The notes under the pieces are model-generated. The model was given only the letters and a program-made list of their open reading frames with translations, made no database searches and was not told the DNA's origin. From Dryococelus australis (lineage: Eukaryota > Arthropoda > Insecta > Phasmatodea > Phasmatidae): 64,000 nucleotides of DNA. Shown here piece by piece: positions 13,131 to 24,739 of this stretch (the first letter of the stretch is position 1; every line of letters starts with the position of its first letter). The position numbers and the translations under genes were made by a program. The stretch spans positions 67,164,590-67,228,589 of the forward strand of contig CM057002.1 in NCBI GenBank assembly GCA_029891345.1. Direction: 5' to 3'.

Positions 13131-14385
13131 GCCTTTAGGAAAGGTTTACAATCAAAATTAGAAGTGTTGTGTTGTTTCACATGCAACAGTAGCCTAATTG
13201 TATGCATACAAAAATATGTGCAACAATTCATTTTGTTTTAGCAGTTTTTGACAGTAGCAGAACCAGTATAAATAGTGATTTGTAGTTGTGTCTCACGTGT
13301 AGTTCAGTTCACTACTGTATAAGTGTGGGATGTGGTGATGAACTTCCTAGGCAATGAAATACAATGGGCTTATTGCTTGTAATTCGTATAACTATCACTG
13401 TAATGAACAGTGTTCTTGTTTCAAACACAGGATTATTTTATTGTTTTGAAAGATATTGCTGTTTCCTTTTAATTGTTTCCAAAATGATATGTTCTGGTCA
13501 TCAGACTATTTGAACAGAATTCATTGCCTTATTGATTAGTGTAGAAACTTTCAACTACTTACTTTAAATTTGTGTGTAAAGTACTACAGAAGTGTTTTCT
13601 TGCATATGTTTTTTTTTTTTTTTTTTTTTTTTTTTTCCCTTCAAGAACACCTGGTTTCTTGTCTTTAAATTCAATATTAAAAGACCTTATATAAATTTCA
13701 GTGTTTATTTGATCACTTTCATGAATGTAGTGATTGTTAGAAATATCAGGACAGTAATTTATTAGAGTGATTGTACACTAACAGTTTGTTGCTGGCACAG
13801 TTTTTTTATTCTATCATTTGTCATATTCTCAGTGGTAAAACAATACAAAATGTAATATTTTTCTCTGCCAATTTTAAGTACACAATAATTTAGAAAATTA
13901 ATTATCCGTACGGGTTATTATTTTTTAATCTTTGTTGTTCACTATTTACAACATTCCATAAAATATTTATGGATTGTGGACTAAATGGGAAAGTGTAGAC
14001 TCCAGGTTGGCAATCCTGGGCACAGGCAGGCATGTGGGACAGATACGACATTAGCTAACTCGGAGCAGTGCGCGAGTGGTCGCTATGAAAGTCTTTTACA
14101 AGAATGGTTATAGTGTGACTGGTGCAAAGGGATTTTCAACATCAATATACCTGCCAGTTTGTATGTATTGTGCTCCATCAGGTCATTAACTTGTGGAAGT
14201 AACATGAAGCACATTTTCACCTGAACAGATGTGTTAAATAACAGAATTTCTGCGACTGGCCACAGGAAAATGCTCAAGACCTTCACACAGCTCCAAGGTT
14301 ATTCTATGTTGTGCTGTGTCATCGCATGCTGTAGGCTCTTTTTTGAAAATGAGGTGGCAATTGCAACCACAGTCGCATCTGATTA
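13131..14385. other. Unassigned DNA with a poly-T tract
   Basis: A run of about 28 T lies near 13609-13636 and could mark the tail of a minus-strand retroposon, but no body is recognisable to its right. Otherwise nothing is supported. Confidence 0.4.
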
Positions 14386-14624
14386 TAGGACGTTCACGGT
14401 AAAGTGAGCACTTTTGAAAGCCTGCTCATTCAGAATAATAGTCAGTAAATGAATTTAATTGTATCCTCAAAACGTAACTTTTGAGTCCAGTGAAATATAT
14501 ACACTGTGTTTATTACCTACATGGCAATATTTATTTTAAAAAGTGGTGGAAGGATAAAAAAAAAATGGATAGAAAAAAAAGCAACTAGGACCTCAAAAGT
14601 GCTCACTTTACTGTGAACTGCCTA
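14386..14624. mobile_element. MITE family A, full copy
   Basis: The ends are TAGGACGTTCACGGTAAAGT and, on the right, the complement of TAGGCAGTTCACAGTAAAGT. The 239-bp body has the family order: GTGAGCACTTTTGAAAGCC, an AATAATAGTCA block, GTGTTTATTACCTACATGGC, and CTCAAAAGTGCTCACTTTA. It is flanked by TA on both sides. Non-coding. Confidence 0.9.
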
Positions 14625-17073
14625 TATTATGTTGCTATGTGGGAAACAGTTTGTGTGCACAGTCTGCAGAACTTCACACATCTGAATGTAGACAACTTTT
14701 AGTTTTAACAGGAGGGAGCCACTGCACGTATCGCTCAACAATTGACAGCAGCTGTTAGACAAAGTGGCCCATCATTTCATGCAGCTGTGACATTCCGCAA
14801 TTTCGGAGATCCCCATATCTCCCTGTTTGTAATTGTTTTCTGTAGGAACATCTTAAACAGCAAGTGAGCCGCACACTTCCTGCAACAATTGCAGAACTGA
14901 AGACCATGATATTGAAAATAAAATTGCAGGTATTCCCCTTGATATGATATGTCGGGGAATGCAGAATTCCCTCCACAGGCTGGGATAATGTGTACAGAGA
15001 AACGGACACCACCTTCATGATGTTATCTTAATAACCTAAAATGAATATTGAATGAGCATTATAATAATTAATTGCATATAATGTACAATTCATTTCCTTA
15101 TTAAATTCATTTTATAATGTTTTTGTTTGTGCACTGACTGCCAGTTGAATCTCCTGTTTCCCGGCACTAGCCTCTACAAATTTTAGTTAATGTTTAAGTG
15201 TTTCCCTTTGATCTTATCATTGTTTTTTGTCTAAATGTTCAAAAGTATTGTGCTTGCAAAAATATTTTTTTGTTGAAATAGTGGCTTCATATTTTTTAGC
15301 TGTCTTATGGATTAATTTCCTGTATTGTCAACAAAATATAAAATTGCATAAATTTTCTGGGATTCATATGTAGGAGCACAGTACCACAATTAGGCCTAGT
15401 CACGTGTTAATTAAAACGTACAATCAGTTTGAACCATGCTTAGCATATTTGTTTTTTTGGAAATATTTTTGAAAACTTAACTCAGGCATGTAGTTTTCAG
15501 GTGTAGATGAAACATGGACAGAACGGCACAATTTCTGCTTTGTCAGAATACCTACCTCATGTTATTATTTGTACATACATTACACACACATGGAGTCCCA
15601 ACATTTGATCTGAGTCTAAATCCTTTTTGTGCCTTTTATTGTTAATAGAAATGTTTTTTATTTTATTATTAATTTCTGTTGTTTACAATGTGTGTTTATT
15701 CACAAACTAAAGTTAAGTAGATAAAGTTACATGGTAACCTATGTGGATATGACTTTATACTGAACATACTATATTTTTTTATGATTTTACATAATTTAAT
15801 AAATATATACATAAATAAATAATTTTATACATGAATTTAATTCTAGTCAAATGTGTGGAATGTGATAAATTTTACTGTAAATGTACCTCTACTTAACCAA
15901 AACACGCTATAGGCCTTAATGCGTGTGTTTTTCATATAAATTTCTTAATATCTGTTAACAGAGTGTGTAGAACTGCACTGAATTGGGATAAACAGTCCTG
16001 TATGAAAGTCACAAACTGTATGGTGTGTCAATCTGCGGAAGCTGAATTTAATTTAAGTAGTTTGTTCATTTTATACACGTGAGAGCAGTGACGAAGCATG
16101 TGTGGCTTAGGTGCTGGCATGCCTGGTTGTTGTGAAGGAGAGGGAGATAGGTAGATACCAGGCAAGCATATAGGTACCCCTCTTAAAATATTGTTGTTTC
16201 TCTTATACATTTAATTTTGGTGTTGTCAGAACCTAAATTACGTGCTGCCTAAAGGATGGAGTAAAAGTCTGTAACCCAGAAAGAAATACAGTGAAGCCCT
16301 GTTAAGAAGTTTCAGAAAAATACTGAAAAATGTGTGCTTATTAAGCAGGAAAACTTCTGAAAAAGGTAATATTATGTATTTGTAATAGAAGTCATTAGAT
16401 ATTTTCAACCCCCCATTCCCCGCCTTTCCACCCTCTTGAACACTCTCTTTTGCACCTACCCCTTACTTCCCAATAGCACAGTAATTTAATTAAAACCGCG
16501 AGCATAATTACAAGCTATATACCAAAGGCTGACAACTGCATTGATTGGAGTGTCGGCACATATGTTGGCAACCCTGCTGACACGCGCAAGTGTTGTAGCT
16601 GCAGTGTTGCTACTCACTGTAAGTTCTGATGGCATACTCGTGAAGCCGTATCCACTCTGCAGTCTTCCAGCGCCTCCTGGGTAAACACACACACAGTGAA
16701 CGAGGAGATGCAGGGACTGACTTTCATGCAACACACGTGCGGCCAGTACTAGTGTATTAAATGTGCGGGTTTCGAGTGAAATGTAATTTACTTACTTCGA
16801 CATGAAATATTCCCTGTACCAAGTACTTATTGTAATTATAAGACAATGTCATAATGATTGCATAACCTAGCGTGTCCTCTTTCTTTCACTTTGGAATACC
16901 CTGTCGATGTACATGGTGTTAATCGTCCCGTGGAAAATCTAAATTTCAAATAGGATTTCAATAAATTAAGCATTGGCAAATTTTTCCGAGGAAGAAAACT
17001 ATATTGTTGCATTCCCTTGGTCTTGAACTGAGGAAATTTGAATGACTTTTTTGAGTCGTGAAATAAAAACATT
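14625..17073. other. Unassigned DNA
   Basis: No gene or named element is supported on either strand. Open frames at 14755-15018 (-), 16486-16734 (-) and 16836-17072 (-) have no motifs. Confidence 0.4.
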
Positions 17074-17112
17074 AAACCCGGGAAAAGAATCCAGTTATCT
17101 TTTCCCGGGTTT
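17074..17112. repeat. Perfect 15-bp inverted repeat (hairpin)
   Basis: AAACCCGGGAAAAGA at 17074-17088 is followed, after 9 bases, by its exact complement at 17098-17112. It sits in AT-rich DNA with no gene. Function unknown. Confidence 0.85.
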
Positions 17113-18036
17113 GGTAGTTTTTTGTTAGACGTATCATGCAGAGGATGTCTCTTTTAACTGCTTCGTTAATTGAACTCGAGGTAAAACCAAATAAGCAGTA
17201 TGGCATGGCGACATGTCTCTAGTTTCCTTCCGTCTTTAGTGAGTTTAGTGAGCTGGAGCAACCTCACTGAACGGAAGAGAACTAAACTTGTGCAGTGAGC
17301 GCGCAGCTTAGGGCGACACTGCCACGCGCATCAAGTGTGCCATCGCCTCTAAGCGCAAGTTCCAGTCGCACTGACGCACTTTCAGCTATGACACTATTGT
17401 TATATTGGAGGCAAGTGTATAGCAAGGCTCAGTGCAGGTCCCTGGAGTAGTTCTCTATGTACCTGACGCATGTATTTTGAGATTAACGCTATTGAAAAGC
17501 AGTTTTTAGCCGTTTTACAGTGCCTACTCGGAAATGGTGTTTATAACGTGCATGGAGTTTTGAAAGTACCCAACAGCCTTCGTCTGGAATGTATGTTCTT
17601 TTCGTACATCAGTCCTCTGGACGCACGTTGGATAATGTTGTGGATAACCGCGTGTTTCAAACACTTAGTAAATGCAAGAGGTTGGCAAGCGTGTCATAAG
17701 GAGTTCACTATCAGTCTCGTGTAGCTACGTAAGAGACGTGTACATAGGAGGTTTACAAAAACGTGTGGTTCATAGTGAAGGTAGGTACTTACTCGTCTTA
17801 TGTTCAGCCAACCAAGTGAAATAATGATTTATTAGAAAATAACATTTAATGTAATTTGCATTCATATTCTGTTCGTGTAACTAGTGCACAGGGTTTGTCA
17901 ATATAACACAAAACAATTACTACATACGATTTGAACGTATTCCTAAATAAGTAAACGAAAATAAAAAGGTACGTTTTCTTTTAGAAATAAGGTGTTATAT
18001 TAAATGCAATAGATGACGTATTCCTCTTCTTGTGTA
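17113..18036. other. GC-richer unassigned DNA with a fragment of dispersed repeat R3
   Basis: 17303-17395 (GGGCGACACTG, then CACGCGCATCAAGTG and CATCGCCTCTAAGCGCAAG) resembles the R3 repeat seen at 48905-49265, in the same orientation. The open frame at 17470-17724 (84 codons) has no recognisable domain. Confidence 0.4.
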
Positions 18037-18274
18037 TATGCAATTCACTGTAAAGTGAACACTTTTTAAGGCCCTGCTGAATTTTTCTTTTCATTATTTT
18101 TCTATCTTCCTGTCACTTCTTAATATAAACATTATCATCAGACTAATAAACACAGTGTATACATTTCATCACTAACGAAAGTTAATGTCTGGAGCTGCAA
18201 TAAAATATATTTATTAGTACTTAATGCCTATTGAAAGGGCCTTAAAAAGTGCTCAGTTTACCGTGAACAGCCTA
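18037..18274. mobile_element. MITE family A, full copy
   Basis: 238 bp. The right end ends in CCGTGAACAGCCTA; the left end is more diverged (TATGCAATTCACTGTAAAGT). It carries the subtype interior TTTTTAAGGCCCTGCT and AATAAACACAGTGTATACAT. TA lies on both flanks. Confidence 0.9.
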
Positions 18275-18544
18275 TATTTCACTGTATTGCCTGGAGGCCT
18301 TGCCTGCATACACGTACGCGACGGCCATTTATCGTTTTGTAGAAATAACTTGTGATGTGTACACGTTCATGACGTGCCGGTACATGTTTTTCATCGTTTA
18401 AGACCCTCCTTTACGGCAGTATGGAAGCGAGCACGCGCGCCCGCCAGATGATACTTGCCAAGTTGCAATGGCGAGTTCTGGGAATAAAACCTGGATCCTA
18501 CAGGACGGCAACACATTAAAACCGTCCAAAATTTTCTGTTCGGT

Positions 18545-18628
18545 CTGTTTGTTTGTTTTATTGCGTCCGTAAGATCTTTTTTCAATACATAGCTGTACAA
18601 AGATATTGGACATGTCAGATTTTACGTA
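18545..18628 (+). repeat. Dispersed repeat R2, copy 2
   Basis: Shares TTTTATTGCGTCCGTAAGAT, CAATACATAGCTGTACAAAG and ATATTGGACATGTCAGA with 12440-12545. A third, shorter match (GTTTGTACAAAGACATCGGA) follows at 18890-18925, so parts may be locally duplicated. Confidence 0.75.
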
Positions 18629-19374
18629 CACATATTACATCTTCATAATTGATTGATCTTCTTCCAACATGCTGTGAGGCGTCGTTTTACTGGAACAGAA
18701 GACAAAAGGAATGAGATAAACTGGAACAAGACATGCGTCAAACATTCTTAGCAACAGCTACGAGAGGAAATAGTCTGAAACGCGAAGGAGTACAGAAAAT
18801 AATATCACGATGTTCTGTTGTCATGTATTCATTAATTAACCTCTTAAATGTAGTTTTTTTAATTGCACTCATCTGGGTTTTTTTCTAGTACAAGTTTGTA
18901 CAAAGACATCGGACAAGTCAGAACATGAACACATTGTGTACAAAATATGAACATATTATGTACAGAACAATATCAAAATATTATAAAATACAGTGGCGAA
19001 GTTACGAGAATGGTCTTTAAACTAGGTTTAACACCATTACAGAACTGTACATAAACGACATACAAACTGATCAAATTGATGATTAACATGAAAACTTGTA
19101 TTGCTCCACAGGTAGCTAGAATTCGTAACGTAGAACGGCGAATGTAATTTATTATTTCCAAAGGTGTATTTTAAAATGTGGAGGTATCATTGAAGCAGGT
19201 ATGGTACAGTGTGTCGGTGTCTGTTACAATGCCACGGAGCTTAACTATGCACAAAGAACGCACCTTAGGTGGGTCATCTGTCATCCCGATACTGTAACTT
19301 GTTACTGTGCCATGTATTGTTTTCCGTAATAGTGTTATTTATGAGTAGCATGTTTGATGTTCAAAATTGTCGAC
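18629..19374. other. Unassigned DNA
   Basis: Apart from the third R2 fragment near 18890-18925, nothing recognisable. Confidence 0.4.
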
Positions 19375-19489
19375 TGTAGTCCATTCACGGTACTTCCAAA
19401 TCTGAAGCCCTGCTAGAGTCCTACTTTCAGGATGTTCCTCCGCCTCCTGCAAACAAAGCTTAACAGTCTAGAAAATTACAATGCACGGA
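19375..19489 (+). mobile_element. Terminal-repeat element D, 5' piece
   Basis: TAGTCCATTCACGGTACTTC, then CTGAAGCCCTGCT and ATGTTCCTCCGCCTCCTGCA, matches 47849-47925 in the same order. The terminus resembles the MITE family A end. The match stops at a T run (19490-19499) and resumes at about 21633, which suggests that the intervening LINE split this copy. Confidence 0.6.
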
Positions 19490-21637
19490 TTTTTTTTTTC
19501 TGGCGAGCCCCCAAATCCCGCTACGCCAGCGTGAGCACCTTCACAGTTCTGTCTCTCCTCCGGCATGCATGTTAGTAGCTAAGAAGGTTGGAGGAGAATG
19601 GGATGCGTCTCAGGTCAGGTTAATTACGATAAGATGGACGCATGTATCGCGACTATAGCAAGGCTGTCTGATGTCATCGCCGCAATTGTAGCCATGGACA
19701 CACCCCGAAAGAAGAAGGGTCTAGTAAGGGGCATAGAAAACCAGGCAAAGCGGAGAGGGCCTGGAGAAAACTATGCGACAGTCGCGGAGGATATAAATAA
19801 TTCCTTTTATTGGATTAGGGTGTTTGTTAGTTTGCGAAGATAGACTTTGTGAGTATGATGCAGAGTGAAATGAAATGTCGTAGCTAGGTTGATAACCAGG
19901 GTGACGCTATGCAGCCCTGGTGGTGGGGGACAGAACTGAGCCACCCACCCGACAAATGGCAGCCATCTCTCTGTAACACAGGAAAGTGTGTTAGTGTGTT
20001 ACAGGCAATTACAAGAGATTTAAAACTAGAGGCAATATTTATATCACCTTGCCTGTGACCTCGCGTGCAGCTGTGTGTACGGATGTGTTAGTGTGTGTCA
20101 ATGGAGGTGTGAGTGTCAGTGTAGTGTAGGTGTGCCACTCCACCGCTCTCACCAGCTGCTGCAGAGAGAACCCTACCCCACAAGCCATCTCATTGCTAAC
20201 CTATCTCTAGAGTTATTGCTGATTAACTTCCAGAGCCTTTGTAGGGCTGTATTGCTGCGAGTGACTGCCTTGGAATCGGCATTGGCGACGGGCCGTACAT
20301 AGACAGCTGTCGGGTGAGAGAAGCTTTGTAGAACATGTGTGTGTGTGGTTCAGTGTCGATGCAATGTGAATCACAGGACCATCTCCGAGCCAGAGGCTGT
20401 ACAGAGCCTGCTTCGCCTTGTTCTGTGATCACATAGTGTTTCGCTAATTTGTGTTAATTATTTTGTCAGATAGTGTAATTTTAAGTTAAATGTATTGCAG
20501 TACTACGGGTTTCCGGAATAATTTTGTTAGGTACATGGCTGAGGGCCTGCATTGCGAGTTTCGGTGTTTTAAGGCGGCCTGTGAGCTAAAATGCTTTTAG
20601 GCCGCTTATATTTTTGAGTCTCGTCGGGGTCATAATCGCCGAGACTAGGTATTTTCGTGTTGGCGTGTGTGGGACAATCATTGTAAAATTCATCCGCCAT
20701 TTTGACGAAGTGCTTGTCTAGTTTTTCGATTTTGAGTTCGTTATGCAAATCTGTAATGGGGCAGTATATAGGGGCGTCTGCCGCAATCCACAGGCATTTA
20801 TTTTGCACAATCTGTAGTCTCTTGATATGTGTTTTAGCTGCATGGACCCATGTGGGCGCAGCATATGTTATAACAGGCCGTATGAGCATGGTATATAGCA
20901 ATACTGTTGTGTTTCGTGTTATGGCACTTCGCCTATTTAGTATAGGGTTTAGGGCGGAGAGTCTAGCGTATGCACTTATGCATTTGGCGTCTATATGTGC
21001 TTTCCAGGTCAACTTTCTGTCCATATTTACGCATAGATATTTAATTACATATTTATGGGGTATGGGTTCGCCAAATAAAGTGATTAGCGGACGACTCGCA
21101 GCTTGGGTAGTGCCCTGCGGACTATTCGCAGCTTGGGGTAGTGCCCTGCGCATGAAAACGATCGCCTCGCTTTTCCCGACTTTGATTTTAATCCGCCATT
21201 TCGTGTAATATTCTTGAAAGACTGTTAGGGCAGTTTTGTAATCGTGGTGTTGCTAGGCCGAGGTCGTGTGAGCGACTAAATATGACAGTGTCATCAGCAT
21301 AGCAACCTAACTGCACCAGTCGGTAGTCTGGTTTCGGTAAATCGTGTGTATAAAGATTAAATAAAACTGGGCCAAGTATACTGCCTTGAGGCACTCCAGC
21401 AGAAATGGTTCTACTCTCTGATTTCGCCCCTTCGCAATTGACAGAAAAGGTTCTGCGATTGAGGTTGCTGGCTAATAATTTAATATAGCAATCGGGGAAT
21501 TTTAATTCATATTATTGATAAATTAATCCGAAATGGAAAACTCGATCAAAAGCCTTTTCGATATCTAAGAATACTGCGACTACATAGTCTTTCCAGTTAA
21601 AGGCATGGTTAATATATTCAGTGATTCGTAACTGAAT
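19490..21637 (-). mobile_element. 5'-truncated Jockey-type LINE
   Basis: On the minus strand the reading frames give AVFLDIEKAFDRV (near 21565), then GVPQGSILGPVLFNLYTHDL (near 21400-21345), GCYADDTVIFSRSHD (near 21305), and from 21060 down a long intact 3' portion (HKYVIKYLCVNMDRKLTWKA, then RPVITYAAPTWVHAAKT). The last stop is at about 20569. The YADD catalytic motif and the KYLGVxxDxxLTWxxHI, YAAPxW and LQxxQNKxLR-type blocks are typical of Jockey-clade elements. There are frameshifts, and a 31-bp local duplication lies at about 21091-21153. The T run at 19490-19499 is read as the poly-A tail of the minus-strand copy, leaving about 1 kb of 3' non-coding DNA. Endonuclease and gag-like parts are missing. 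Confidence 0.8.
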
Positions 21638-21965
21638 TCGTGCGCACTCTTTGCAGTAATATTTTGCAGATGAACTATTTCTTACTAGCTATTGTCAGCA
21701 TACATATTTTCACACTGTTTTTAGTCATTAAATTATGAAGTAAATGGTATAGACAAAATATGAGTAAAAGTACACTTTAAACAAAAATAATGTACTTCTA
21801 TGTTAAACACAAGTATAGAACGCCTGCGATACATGTTATATTTAGGAAACAATTTAAAAGTTTCACATAGGGGATTTCTTGAAGGTTCGATTAATAAATT
21901 GTGAAGAAACAGTGGCTAGACTATAATGCATACGTTCCTTTTGTTTTATATTGCCATTGCACATT
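21633..21965 (+). mobile_element. Terminal-repeat element D, continuation
   Basis: AATTCGTGCGCACTCTTTGC, and later a stretch with AATAATGTAC, a GCGATACATG-like word and TTTAGGAAACA, line up in the same order with 47955-48185. This supports a single older element interrupted by the LINE. The right end was not identified. Confidence 0.5.
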
Positions 21966-22559
21966 TAGATATTACTATATGAGTGAGTGTATCTGGATGC
22001 TGGTTAACGCCGGTCAATATTTAGTAGTAATTAAATAAACATGTCTGTGTGAACTGGGCTCTGTGGTGCTGTGTAAGTCGGGACGTAAGATCACTCCAGT
22101 GTGACGTGCACACTGTAATGGCGCCACCACAAGCGGCGGCGTGTTATTTATGGACTCCCTCTTGCGCGGGAAGACAGTAAGTAAGTACATCGACCCCCGC
22201 TGCGACGTCTCTCCGTCGGACCACATCGATTGTCGTGCCTATCGATACTCTACCCCGCGAACTTGTCTTCACTGCGGATCTCAGGTTGTAGCACTGCACC
22301 CGCACCCTTAATCGAAGTCTTGAGAGCCGATGGGGGTGAAGCGAGGTAACGGGAGATTGTTGCTGTCTATTTGTCAATTTATTTTAATGTGTTGCTTCAT
22401 TCAATGTTTTTTCCCCTCACATTTATATTTATTATTGATAATGCGGATTATGAAACAAATATTGTATTATTTTAGATCAATATCATTGTGCTAATTTAAT
22501 TTTAATTTGTTTTAAACATTGTCTTGTCTCTAGTCCTGCTCAAGATATGTACAACATAC
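21966..22559. other. GC-richer unassigned DNA
   Basis: 22040-22340 is relatively GC-rich with many CG pairs. No reading frame or splice pattern is convincing. Confidence 0.35.
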
Positions 22560-22745
22560 GAAACCACTATCATTTTCAGATTTAATACTATTTAAGCTAT
22601 TATATTTCTGTTTCGCCTCTTGTTAATGTAAGTTTTTTTTTTTTGTTCTTTATGTTTACGTATGTATACATTGTGTTGTACATGGTTAAGTTTAAGAGAA
22701 GGCATTGAAGCCTTAACTTCACCAGTATAAATGAAGTCGAAATAA
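22560..22745 (-). repeat. Dispersed repeat R1, copy 1
   Basis: The complement reads GACTTCATTTATACTGGTGA, then GTATACATACGTAAACATAA, then AACAAGAGGCGAAACAGAAA. The same order occurs at 59769-59935. It abuts an AAATAAATAAATAAA tract and the SINE at 22750-22876, so it could be a retroposon tail or an unrelated neighbour. Confidence 0.7.
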
Positions 22746-22749
22746 ATAA

Positions 22750-22876
22750 ATAAAAACCCACACGCCGACGAGCGGCATTGTCCGGCACGGATTCCCACGT
22801 GCGGCCCCGTCGGCAATGGAACCTGGTTAGCTAGGTGGGATGCGTTAGTAGTCTAACCCCTACACCACCGCGGCCC
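22750..22876 (-). mobile_element. tRNA-headed SINE, family 2
   Basis: The complement starts GGGGCCGCGGTGGTGTAGGG with a tRNA-like head, an AACCAGGTTCCATTGCCGAC box B-like segment, then GTGGGAATCCGTGCCGGACA. Same family as 24299, 37462, 47305 and 63371. The 3' body is shortened compared with 63371. Confidence 0.8.
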
Positions 22877-23101
22877 CGGGAATGTGTGGGAGATGTACTA
22901 GGGACGAGCCCATCTGTGTCCACACACAGCACAGCACAGGCGTCTTTGCCTGGCGCGACTGCCATGTCTCCGACCGTATCGATATCCACGCCTTATATCG
23001 ATACCGTCAAATATTAATGACCCTTGACGCTACGCTGCATGTATGAGCATCTGAACTCAGGTCAGCCACAGCAGGGCGCGACGATGTAGTTAGTTCACAT
23101 A

Positions 23102-23180
23102 TAGGCCGTTCACGATAAAGTGAACACTTTGAGGCCCTTGTTACTTTTTCCTTCCAGCCATTTTTAATACAGTGGTGGAC
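23102..23180. mobile_element. MITE family A, left-end fragment
   Basis: TAGGCCGTTCACGATAAAGT, then GAACACTTTGAGGCCC and CCTTCCAGCCATTTTTAA, match the family A left half. The right half is absent. Confidence 0.8.
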
Positions 23181-23853
23181 AGAAGTATGGTAGAGTCGGG
23201 CTTTCCCACTCGCGGCTGGGGAATCGTACACCATTAGTCCACCAAGGTGCATGTTGTGACTGCTTATCTTAACATGTCATCTTGATAGTAATCTCCACTG
23301 GTAGCTATGACGTAGTCGAAGCAATTTTTAATGGTGTCAGTTTACCTGTGATATTAGCTGAACGTTTCTTCCTTAAGGTGGAATTAATGTAGTTTCAAGT
23401 ATTACCCCAAGCCCTTGTTATACGTCATTCCATATTGATTTCAGTTGAACCATTCGGGTAAAACAGTACTATTTAATTAATTAATTAAATAAATTATTTC
23501 TTTTGCCTTTATGCACACATTTGAGGTTTAAATGAGACTTTTACACTCGGATCATTTAATGTTTGTTTCCTTTTCAGATGGTGCAATATCATCAGAATTT
23601 TTGGAACTGTTGAAAATACTAAAAACCTGGATGCAAAAATGTTTAAATGGAGACTCGTATGTTTTTATTAGACAAATCGAACAGCGACTCAGTTAATCAT
23701 TCTCTTAATCTTAAAGGATAGGATATCTTCTTTTAAGAAATTGTCAACTGAAGGTCGTGAAACATCAGAATGGATACAACTGTGTTCAAGACCCTAAATT
23801 TCTATATTTGCCTCAGTTTATAGAAAAATCAGTAAAAATAAGACAGACCGTAA

Positions 23854-23901
<48 letters not shown>

Positions 23902-24298
23902 TATATATATATATATATATATTTCGAAATTTTGACGTCCAAAAAGTTAACGCGGAAACTAAAGCTAAACGTGGACTCATTGTAGTTTATCCTAAAATAG
24001 ACAACGAAACTTCATTAATTGCAAAAAAAATTACAGCAATGTAACCCATTCACCAATAAACCTGTACGAGAATACACGTTTTCTTTAGTCTAAAGTGTCA
24101 CAAAAAATGATTAAGAAATATGTAATTGAATTTCTTTCTATAAGTTTTAACTGTGTTTTCACGATGTGTGTTTTTTACAGAATATATTTACATGTTAAAA
24201 GGGCATATAAATTTCGAGAAAATTTTCGTGAGTGGAATAGCCCCATAAATGAGCGAATTTACCCAGCAACTCATACGTTCGTCTCCATTTGCCCTATG
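23181..24298. other. Unassigned DNA with TA microsatellite
   Basis: A TA tract with one interruption spans about 23860-23922. The frame through it (23757-24044) is open partly because TA repeats encode Tyr-Ile and is not taken as a gene. Confidence 0.5.
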
Positions 24299-24535
24299 GC
24301 CGTGGTGGCTGAGCGGTTAGCCTACTCGCCTCCCAAGGTGAACCGGATACAATCCCCGGCCCGGTCACTCCGGATTTTCGCAAATGGAAATCCGAGCCGG
24401 ACGATGGCGCTGGTCGGTGAGTTTCTTGGGTACCTCCGGTTTCCCCCACCCTTGCATTCCGGCGCTGCTTCATATTCACCTCATTTCGCCCTCATCGGCT
24501 CGCAAGACCTCGATTTATCCAATTGACTATCGGCT
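24299..24535 (+). mobile_element. tRNA-headed SINE, family 2
   Basis: The head GCCGTGGTGGCTGAGCGGTT (box A) is followed by a box B-like GTGAACCGGATACAATCCCC about 35 bases later. The shared body has CGGATTTTCGCAAATGGAAA, CGATGGCGCTGGTCGGTGAG, and the tail CCTCATCGGCTCGCAAGACC. It is one of the best-preserved members here. Overlapping open frames on both strands are shadows of this element. Confidence 0.85.
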
Positions 24536-24739
24536 TATTGCCAACGAGGTTTTTGTGTTTCAAGTATGGCTTTGCGTATCTTATTAAACGATGGTTCTGT
24601 ATTCATAGGTAACTCTTGTAATGATATTGTGACAATTGGCAATAAATGTCTATTCACTCTTCGAACTGTTATTAAGAAATTAAAAGAACAAGTCATGCTT
24701 AACGAGATGGGTGAAACTGGGCGGGTGACCATCTAGACT

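Noticed and set aside
20702-21208. 168-codon plus-strand frame with hydrophobic stretches
   Set aside because: It is antisense to the Jockey-type LINE coding region.
24299-24372. True tRNA gene
   Set aside because: The tRNA-like head lacks a consistent cloverleaf and continues directly into a repeated SINE body.
24095-24526. 143-codon plus-strand frame
   Set aside because: The second half is the SINE at 24299-24535 and the first half has no motif.
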